Source of the DNA: DASXMR01 sp036495525 | Lineage (GTDB): Bacteria > Actinomycetota > Actinomycetes > Streptosporangiales > Streptosporangiaceae | Assembly (NCBI GenBank): GCA_036495525.1 | Contig: DASXMR010000027.1 | Coordinates: forward strand, 1-6,512 | DNA: 6,512 bases | Direction: 5' to 3' | Part shown: positions 1-4,353 of the stretch, in pieces | How positions within the stretch are numbered: the stretch's first letter is position 1 | Layout of the letters: every line of letters starts with the position of its first letter | Made by a program: the position numbers and the translations under genes | Notes under the pieces: model-generated | Database searches by the model: none | Told to the model about the DNA's origin: nothing | What the model saw: the letters and a program-made list of their open reading frames with translations, nothing else

Positions 1-1430
1 GCCTGCTCGGCCGCCTTGAGCAGCAGCTCGAGCTCGTCGACCAGGTACCCGGCGAGCACGTCGATGTCCGGCACGAGCTCGCGGCAGGCGATCAGCCCGA
101 AGTGCAGCTGGCCGAGGTAGCCGACCACGGTGATGTTCAGCCCCTGCCCGTCGGTGATAACCGACACCGGGTAGTGCGCCAGCAGCTTGGCTCCGCCCAG
201 GTACACCGGAATATTCGGGCCGGGAACATTCGAGATCGTGACGTTGAACGGCGGCAGCCGGTGCAGCAGGCCGGTGGCGAACACCACGCGGGCCGCCCGC
301 GCGGTCAGCGCCGGCGGGGAGAACTCGCTGATCTGGTCCACCAGGCCCTGCGGGATCGCGGCCTGCTGGGCCTTGGCGGCCTGCGTCGCGGCGTGCGCGA
401 CCTGCAGCCGCTCGCTCGGGTCGGCCACGTTCGTGGGCAGGTTGGCCAGCATCGCCGACACCTTGTTGCCCATCGCGCCCTTCGCGGCCGGATCGCGCAC
501 CGACACCGGGATCATCGCCACCAGGGGCACATCGGGCAGCGCGTCGTGGTCGGCCAGCCAGCGCCGCAGCGCGCCCGCGGACATGGCCAGCACCACGTCG
601 TTGACCGAGAAGCCGAAGGCGTTCTTGACCTTCTTGACGTCGTCCAGCGCCACGCTCCTGAACGCGAGCCGCCGGTGCGGCGTGATCGGCTTGTTGAACG
701 GCGTGGCCGGCGCGCGCCCGGCCGGCGTGCTGATCACCCCGCCGTCGCCGCGGTTCAGCCTGAGCATGCCGCCGACGATCGGGCTCAGCGCCGGGGCCAG
801 CGTGGGCAGCACTCGCACCAGGTCGTTGGCGACCCTGACCGTCTGCACGGGACGCCAGGCCAGCCGCGCGGCGGCGAGCACGGCCAGCGCGGCCCGGTTC
901 GGCGGGCGGCCGGGCCGGAACGGCTCGACCGCCGCGGACGGGCGGCCCTCCGGCGTGAGGTCGAGCAGCAGGGTGAGCAGCTCGGCTCCGGAGACGCCGT
1001 CGATGGCCGAATGGTGAATCTTCGTGTAGACCGCGACGCGCTTCTTGGCCAGCCCGGTGATCAGGTAGATCTCCCAGAGCGGCCGGCTCTTGTCCAGCGG
1101 GCGGGCGTGCAGCCTGGCGACCTGCTCGGTGAGCTGCGCGTCCGATCCCGGCCGCGGCAGGGCCAGCTCCCTGATGTGGTACTCGATGTCGAAGTCCGCG
1201 TCGTCGACCCAGTACGGCTGGTCGATGCCGAGCGGCACGTGCAGCAGCTTGCGGCGCAGCACCGGCGGCGCGGCCGGCAGCCGCTGGGCCACCAGCTCGG
1301 TCAGCAGCGACAGCGTCACCGGTGCGGTCGCATCCTTGAGATCCAGCACGCACACCCCGCCGACGTGGCCGGTCGAGTTCGCAGTCTCCAGCGCGAGGAA
1401 AGAGGCGTCCAGCCCGGTGAGCTGCTGCAT
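1..1430 (-). CDS. Wax ester synthase/diacylglycerol acyltransferase (WS/DGAT), 3' end cut by window
   Basis: The product is a bifunctional acyltransferase of the WS/DGAT family, which moves fatty acyl groups from acyl-CoA to diacylglycerol or long-chain alcohols to form storage triacylglycerol or wax esters. My translation from the ATG at 1430 gives 476 codons without a stop before the left edge. The family is usually about 450-480 residues, so only a few C-terminal residues should be missing. Visible hallmarks are the N-terminal MQQLTGLDASFLALE, the catalytic HHxxxDG motif as HHSAIDG at residues 139-145 (bases 996-1016), PFNKP at 244-248, VNDVVLA at 276-282, and SNVPGP at 400-405. The first His of HHxxxDG is the catalytic residue in this family. 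The start is supported by a GAGGAG 8 bases upstream. The gene follows the alpha/beta hydrolase by 34 bases, so the two are probably co-transcribed. Substrate choice (wax ester or triacylglycerol) cannot be read from the sequence; many actinobacteria carry several paralogues. Confidence 0.95.
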   Translation of the reverse strand, partial: MQQLTGLDASFLALETANSTGHVGGVCVLDLKDATAPVTLSLLTELVAQRLPAAPPVLRRKLLHVPLGIDQPYWVDDADFDIEYHIRELALPRPGSDAQLTEQVARLHARPLDKSRPLWEIYLITGLAKKRVAVYTKIHHSAIDGVSGAELLTLLLDLTPEGRPSAAVEPFRPGRPPNRAALAVLAAARLAWRPVQTVRVANDLVRVLPTLAPALSPIVGGMLRLNRGDGGVISTPAGRAPATPFNKPITPHRRLAFRSVALDDVKKVKNAFGFSVNDVVLAMSAGALRRWLADHDALPDVPLVAMIPVSVRDPAAKGAMGNKVSAMLANLPTNVADPSERLQVAHAATQAAKAQQAAIPQGLVDQISEFSPPALTARAARVVFATGLLHRLPPFNVTISNVPGPNIPVYLGGAKLLAHYPVSVITDGQGLNITVVGYLGQLHFGLIACRELVPDIDVLAGYLVDELELLLKAAEQ

Positions 1431-1438
1431 GTCGGTTG

Positions 1439-1444
1439 CTCCTC
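1439..1444 (-). promoter_or_regulatory. Ribosome binding site of the WS/DGAT gene
   Basis: GAGGAG on the minus strand ends 8 bases before the ATG at 1430. It lies in the 34-base gap after the hydrolase stop codon and fixes the WS/DGAT start. Confidence 0.75.
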
Positions 1445-1464
1445 AGCGTGCGGGCCGCGTCAGT

Positions 1465-2244
1465 TCATCGGTGGCCAGGGTAGAGCGGGCGCAGCAGCGG
1501 CGGCGGGCGAAACTCGCGCCGCTGGCCGGCTGGCACGGCCAGCCGGTCGGCGATCGCCCAGAGCGTCGCGGGATCGACGCCGAAGCCCAGGTGGCTGCAG
1601 CGAACCTCGATGTTGTCGTGCCGCTCGGTTTCCTCCTCAACGCAGTTGCGCCAGGAAACAATTCCATCATGCCGGGAGTAGACGGCCGTCGAAGGCACGT
1701 CGATGGGCCGGGCAACCTGTTCCCTGGTGGGCAGCCTGCCGTCCATCACGTGCTGGTGGCTGCGGCGCTGGTAGGCGCCGTCGGCGCGGCTCTGCCGCGG
1801 GTCGTTGCGCGCGAACGGGCTGCCCAGCGTGATCACCCGGCGGACATCGGCAGGACGCTCGCGGGCCATCTCGCGGGCATAGATGCCGCCCAAGCTCCAG
1901 CCGACCACCGACACCGGCCCGCCGGACCGGGCGACGGCGGCCGCCAGCGCCTGCGGCAGCCCGCCGATCACGGCCTCGGTGGGGCCTACGTTGCGGCCGA
2001 GATCCCAGCCGTGCACGTCGTAGCCGAGCCAGCGCAGCAGCCGCCGCAGCGGCGCCGTGCTCATGTCCGAGGCCAGCAGCCCGGGCAGCACGAGCACGCC
2101 GTGGCCGTCGCCGCGCGGCGCGATCGCCAGCCACGGCGCCGCCAGCGGCAGGGCGGCGAGATCGACCAGCCCGCGCGCGGGCTCGGTGAGGAAGAGCTTG
2201 AGCGACGGGCTGACCCCCGGAGGCTGTTCGCTGACCAGGTACAT
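1465..2244 (-). CDS. Alpha/beta hydrolase (lipase/esterase-like)
   Basis: This is a 259-residue serine hydrolase of the alpha/beta fold. Visible features in order are an oxyanion-side strand-loop, GVLVLPGLLASD (residues 49-60); the nucleophile elbow GWSLGG (115-120) with Ser117 as the expected nucleophile; a likely acid Asp193 in SRHDGIV; and a likely catalytic His218 in CSHLGFG. Order and spacing fit a complete Ser-Asp-His triad. There is no clear signal peptide, so it is probably cytoplasmic or lipid-droplet associated. The start at 2244 is backed by a strong GGAGGT 8 bases upstream. It is the first gene of a probable two-gene operon with the WS/DGAT 34 bases downstream, which suggests an acyl ester substrate such as tri- or diacylglycerol or a wax ester. 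That assignment is inference from context; an acyl-transfer rather than hydrolytic role is also possible. Confidence 0.9.
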   Translation of the reverse strand: MYLVSEQPPGVSPSLKLFLTEPARGLVDLAALPLAAPWLAIAPRGDGHGVLVLPGLLASDMSTAPLRRLLRWLGYDVHGWDLGRNVGPTEAVIGGLPQALAAAVARSGGPVSVVGWSLGGIYAREMARERPADVRRVITLGSPFARNDPRQSRADGAYQRRSHQHVMDGRLPTREQVARPIDVPSTAVYSRHDGIVSWRNCVEEETERHDNIEVRCSHLGFGVDPATLWAIADRLAVPAGQRREFRPPPLLRPLYPGHR

Positions 2245-2252
2245 CGCTGCCT

Positions 2253-2258
2253 ACCTCC
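2253..2258 (-). promoter_or_regulatory. Strong ribosome binding site of the alpha/beta hydrolase
   Basis: GGAGGT on the minus strand is a near-perfect Shine-Dalgarno sequence 8 bases before the ATG at 2244. It decides the start and suggests efficient translation of the first gene of the lipid operon. Confidence 0.8.
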
Positions 2259-2294
2259 GCGCGTCTTCGCCACGAGCCCAGGCGCAACCGTGAT

Positions 2295-2322
2295 ACATCC
2301 CAGTATGAGATGTCATGGCATC
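2295..2322. promoter_or_regulatory. Two overlapping imperfect dyads, possible operator
   Basis: The 19-base element 2295-2313 has outer arms ACATC and GATGT and pairs at 7 of 9 positions. It overlaps by five bases a second dyad, GATGTCATGGCATC (2309-2322), which pairs at 6 of 7 positions. Together they cover the predicted -10 and start point of the hydrolase-WS/DGAT operon, where a repressor of TetR, GntR or similar type would act. No regulator gene is in the window, and I do not recognise the motif as a specific known operator. Confidence 0.35.
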
Positions 2323-2349
2323 GTAAGGAGAGATGATCTTTCCTAGCAA
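2320..2349 (-). promoter_or_regulatory. Predicted promoter of the hydrolase-WS/DGAT operon
   Basis: On the minus strand, TTGCTA (2349-2344) and TACGAT (2325-2320) are separated by 18 bases. TACGAT fits the actinobacterial -10 form TAnnnT, and TTGCTA is a fair -35. The element lies in the most AT-rich part of the 220-base gap (2245-2464). Transcription would start near 2313, leaving a leader of about 70 bases before the ATG at 2244. This is a pattern match by eye, not an experimentally supported promoter. Confidence 0.45.
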
Positions 2350-2362
2350 TAAAGTGGCAAAC

Positions 2363-2386
2363 CCCGCGCCCTAGCCCGCGCCCGAG
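2363..2386. repeat. Two tandem copies of a 12-base unit
   Basis: CCCGCGCCCTAG (2363-2374) is followed directly by CCCGCGCCCGAG (2375-2386), with one mismatch between the copies. The repeat lies upstream of the predicted -35 of the lipid operon. It may be simple C-rich sequence drift or an upstream binding site; nothing in the sequence decides. Confidence 0.4.
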
Positions 2387-2402
2387 CCCTCCCAGGCCAT
2401 CA

Positions 2403-2438
2403 GGAAAAAGCGAAAAGCTGTTATTCCTAACGGGGAAT
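2403..2438 (-). terminator. Weak terminator candidate after the GH15-like gene
   Basis: Downstream of the glycosidase stop (2465), the minus strand carries the arms ATTCC and GGAAT around a 6-base loop (2438-2423). A T-rich tract containing GCTTTTCGCTTTTT follows, beginning a few bases after the stem. The stem is only 5 bp and the T tract is interrupted, so this is a poor intrinsic terminator at best. It is nevertheless the only such signal between the two minus-strand units. Confidence 0.25.
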
Positions 2439-2464
2439 GGCTGGTCAGCGGGTCACGCGGATCC

Positions 2465-3736
2465 TCAGGGGGCCGGCGGCACCGGCAGCGGGTGCTGCTC
2501 GGCGGTCATCGCGAGCAGCGCGACCGCGTCGGTCCAGGCCAGCGGGGCGACCGAGGCGGGACGGCCCTTGGCGTTGACCTGCTCCGGCAGCGAACCCGCC
2601 GCGGTGCGGTGCGCGGCCAGCCAGCCGAGCCAGCGAGCGGCGCCGGCCCGGTCGCCCGAGGCGGCGTCGTAGAGCGCGAAGAACCCGGTCTCCGGCGTCC
2701 AGGCCTCATCGGGAGTGTTGGTCCATGCGGTGCCGGGGACGATGCCCCCGTTCGCCAGCCTGAGGTCCTGGGCCGCGTCGGCGGCCGCGCCGCGGACCGC
2801 GGGCCCGGCCGCGCTGAACGGCGGCCCGAGGAACGTGACCGCCGCGTCGGTCCCGCTGGACGCGGCCGGCGTGCGCAGGTAGCCGGTCCGGCCGAAGCGG
2901 GCCGTGATCGCCCGGCTGAGCCGGGTCGCCGCCGCCGACCACCGGCGTTCCTGGCCGGCGTAGCCCAGCGTCCTGGCCAGGCCGGCGGCGGCTCGCAGGC
3001 CGGCCTGCAGTGGCGCCGCGGTCCCCAGCGTCACCGAAGCCCGGTGCTCCCAGTAGTCCAGCGAGGCCGGCGGCAGCCCGCCGGCGCCAGGCCGTGCGGC
3101 CCGGTCCGCCGCGCGGCTCACCGCGGGCCACAGCGCCGTCAGCGCGGACCGGCCGGACTGATGCTGGCTGACGTACCAGAACCACACGGCCCACGGGAAC
3201 CAGCCGTCGGCGTCCAGCTCGGCCGGGCGGCCGTCCCGCACCGGCGGGCCGGACAGGTGGTAGCGCGCGGCCCACAGGCCCGACGGCGGCTGCACGCGGG
3301 CCAGGAAGCGGAGCACGCTCAGCGCCAGCGCCGGGTGGCCGGTCGCGGCCAGCGCCGCCGCCGTCCAGCTCGAATCGCGCGGCCAGGCGTACCTCCACGC
3401 CCCCTGCCAGGCGGCCGCGACCGCGCCGTCCGGCCTGGTGAGCAGCCGGATGTCGAGCAGCGCGCGGGCCGCCATGGCGCGCTGCTCGGCGGTCGTGCCG
3501 GGCACCAGGCCGCTGGCCAGCCAGCGTCGCTGCGCGGCGTCCGGCGGCCGGGCGTGCGCCGCGGCCGGAAGCAGCCGGATGCCGCCGCCGGCGCCGGCCG
3601 CGATGCCGCCGTACCGCAGCGGCGGGACGACGGGCACGGCCGCCGTCGCGCCGCCCACGGCCAGTATGACCGCCGCGGCCGCGAGCACCGTGGCGGGTCG
3701 CCGCCACGGTGCTCGCGAGCGCGGTAGGGACGTCAT
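2465..3736 (-). CDS. Exported GH15-like glycoside hydrolase (glucoamylase family)
   Basis: This 423-residue protein has the (alpha/alpha)6-barrel motifs of glycoside hydrolase family 15, whose members release glucose from alpha-glucans or cleave related alpha-glucosides such as trehalose. Visible motifs are YAWPRDSSW (116-124), ELDADGWFPWAVWF (173-186), DYWEHR (227-232) with Glu230 as expected general acid, TPETGFFALYD (347-357), and SLPEQVN (382-388) with Glu385 as expected general base. Both catalytic Glu are present. The N-terminus has basic residues (R6, R8, R12, R13) followed by a hydrophobic stretch at about 15-33, an export signal or membrane anchor. It appears to be a catalytic domain without the N-terminal beta-sandwich of many bacterial GH15 enzymes. 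No good Shine-Dalgarno precedes the ATG, which is 16 bases after the stop of the upstream Cys protein, so translational coupling is likely. A 17-bp hairpin lies within codons 7-19. The substrate is not predictable from the sequence. Confidence 0.88.
   Translation of the reverse strand: MTSLPRSRAPWRRPATVLAAAAVILAVGGATAAVPVVPPLRYGGIAAGAGGGIRLLPAAAHARPPDAAQRRWLASGLVPGTTAEQRAMAARALLDIRLLTRPDGAVAAAWQGAWRYAWPRDSSWTAAALAATGHPALALSVLRFLARVQPPSGLWAARYHLSGPPVRDGRPAELDADGWFPWAVWFWYVSQHQSGRSALTALWPAVSRAADRAARPGAGGLPPASLDYWEHRASVTLGTAAPLQAGLRAAAGLARTLGYAGQERRWSAAATRLSRAITARFGRTGYLRTPAASSGTDAAVTFLGPPFSAAGPAVRGAAADAAQDLRLANGGIVPGTAWTNTPDEAWTPETGFFALYDAASGDRAGAARWLGWLAAHRTAAGSLPEQVNAKGRPASVAPLAWTDAVALLAMTAEQHPLPVPPAP
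3680..3717. repeat. Perfect 17-bp inverted repeat, 4-base loop, inside the GH15-like gene
   Basis: Bases 3680-3696 are the exact reverse complement of 3701-3717, with GTCG as loop (3697-3700). In the minus-strand mRNA this gives a very stable GC-rich hairpin covering codons 7-19 of the glycosidase, the basic part and early hydrophobic part of its export signal. There is no T tract after it, so it is not a classical intrinsic terminator. It could attenuate transcription from the Cys-protein gene, modulate translation, or be a protein-binding DNA palindrome. Confidence 0.9.
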
Positions 3737-3756
3737 AGGCCTAGATGATGGCCTAT
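3735..3756 (-). promoter_or_regulatory. Inverted repeat joining the stop of one gene and the start of the next
   Basis: ATAGGCC (3735-3741) and GGCCTAT (3750-3756) are perfect 7-bp arms around an 8-base loop. In the minus-strand mRNA, the first arm holds the UAG stop of the Cys-protein gene and the second holds the A and U of the glycosidase AUG. A ribosome finishing the first gene would open the hairpin and free the next start, which fits the lack of a clear ribosome binding site there. The repeat is directly visible; the coupling role is inference. Confidence 0.5.
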
Positions 3757-4202
3757 CTGATCGGGTACCAGAGCGTCTGGGTGAAGGACTGCGCGGTATG
3801 CGCAGGCCGCTTGCCGGTGTAAATCAGCGTCAGCTGAGTGAACGCCCGCAGGCCGGGCCGGTGCGGCACGGCGGCCGGGCGCCAGAGCACGACCAGGACC
3901 TGGCTGTTGAGGAACTTGCCCTGGGCGCAGTTCGGCACGCACTGGTTGAGGTAATACCGGCCGGTCCCGCTGGCTATCCCCGGGGTCCAGCTGGCCCAGT
4001 GCAGCTTGCCCAGGAACTGGCTCCCGTCGCCGCAGGCGATCATGTAGCTGGCCGGCCGGATCTCGCCCCGGTTGAGGCAGCTCATGATCACGGTCATCGG
4101 CCGCGGCGCGGGCCGCGGCGCCGGCCGCTGGGCGGCCTGCGCCACGCCGCCGGACAGCGTGAAAATCGTGGCGACGGCAACTGCGATTCGTATGCCCCGC
4201 AT
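3753..4202 (-). CDS. Small secreted four-cysteine protein of unknown function
   Basis: The product is a 149-residue exported protein. Residues 1-23 form a clear Sec signal peptide (MRGIRIAV start, hydrophobic core, likely cleavage after AQA at 21-23). A Pro/Arg linker, RPAPRPAPRP (26-35), follows. The mature domain has four cysteines (C42, C57, C88, C92) in the contexts SCLNRGEIRP, IACGDG, LNQCVPNCAQG, which could form two disulfides, and ends with a beta-rich FTQLTLIYTGKRP segment. The pattern resembles a widespread group of actinobacterial secreted hypothetical proteins with a CxDG...W.SW...NxCxPNC layout, for which I know no function. An upstream in-frame ATG at 4262 would add 20 residues and bury the signal peptide. 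The start at 4202 is preferred because of GGGGGGAA 7 bases upstream. It lies 16 bases before the GH15-like gene and is probably co-transcribed with it. Confidence 0.85.
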   Translation of the reverse strand: MRGIRIAVAVATIFTLSGGVAQAAQRPAPRPAPRPMTVIMSCLNRGEIRPASYMIACGDGSQFLGKLHWASWTPGIASGTGRYYLNQCVPNCAQGKFLNSQVLVVLWRPAAVPHRPGLRAFTQLTLIYTGKRPAHTAQSFTQTLWYPIR

Positions 4203-4209
4203 GGTTGGA

Positions 4210-4217
4210 TTCCCCCC
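4210..4217 (-). promoter_or_regulatory. Ribosome binding site of the Cys protein
   Basis: GGGGGGAA on the minus strand ends 7 bases before the ATG at 4202. It favours this start over the ATG at 4262, for which it would lie inside the coding sequence. Confidence 0.6.
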
Positions 4218-4316
4218 TGTTTGACACGAGAGGCCCGCTGATCCGGACCCTCGTGATGCCACTAGGGTGGGGTTTACCGGCTGGACAGCCTGCGGAAACC
4301 TCTCAGCCGGGTAGCG

Positions 4317-4343
4317 ATGATGTGCTGGCGGACATCATGGGGA
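4317..4343 (+). promoter_or_regulatory. Inverted repeat abutting the ppk1 ribosome binding site
   Basis: ATGATGT (4317-4323) and ACATCAT (4332-4338) are perfect 7-bp arms with an 8-base loop. The second arm touches GGGGA (4339-4343), the likely Shine-Dalgarno 10 bases before the ppk1 ATG. As RNA it could affect ribosome access; as DNA it could be an operator in the ppk1 leader. A 7-bp repeat of this kind can occur by chance, so position is the main argument. Confidence 0.4.
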
Positions 4344-4353
4344 CAATGACAGC

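Larger units (their letters stand above)
4203..4353. promoter_or_regulatory. Divergent promoter region between the Cys-protein gene and ppk1
   Basis: This 151-base gap separates two divergent genes and must hold both leaders unless one is transcribed from within the other. It contains a short palindrome, GGCTG-GA-CAGCC (4279-4290), and a 6-bp inverted repeat CACGAG/CTCGTG (4225-4230 and 4250-4255). GTTTACCGGCT (4272-4282) resembles one unit of a PHO box. I could not place a convincing -35/-10 pair on either strand. Confidence 0.5.

Noticed and set aside
102..1832. Long plus-strand open frame of 576 codons
   Set aside because: It is antisense to the WS/DGAT and hydrolase genes and has an Arg/Gly/Pro-rich composition typical of frames opposite GC-rich genes. 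It has no recognisable motif, while the opposite strand encodes clear family hallmarks.
2492..3727. Plus-strand open frame of 411 codons opposite the GH15-like gene
   Set aside because: Its Arg/Gly/Pro-rich composition is typical of a shadow frame, and the minus strand carries the GH15 motifs and both catalytic Glu.
4221..4226. TTGACA, a perfect -35 hexamer on the plus strand upstream of ppk1
   Set aside because: No -10-like TAnnnT occurs 16-19 bases downstream; the sequence there is GC-rich.
3753..4262. Longer form of the Cys protein from the ATG at 4262
   Set aside because: It would put 20 polar residues before a well-formed signal peptide, whereas the ATG at 4202 has a G-rich ribosome binding site at proper spacing.
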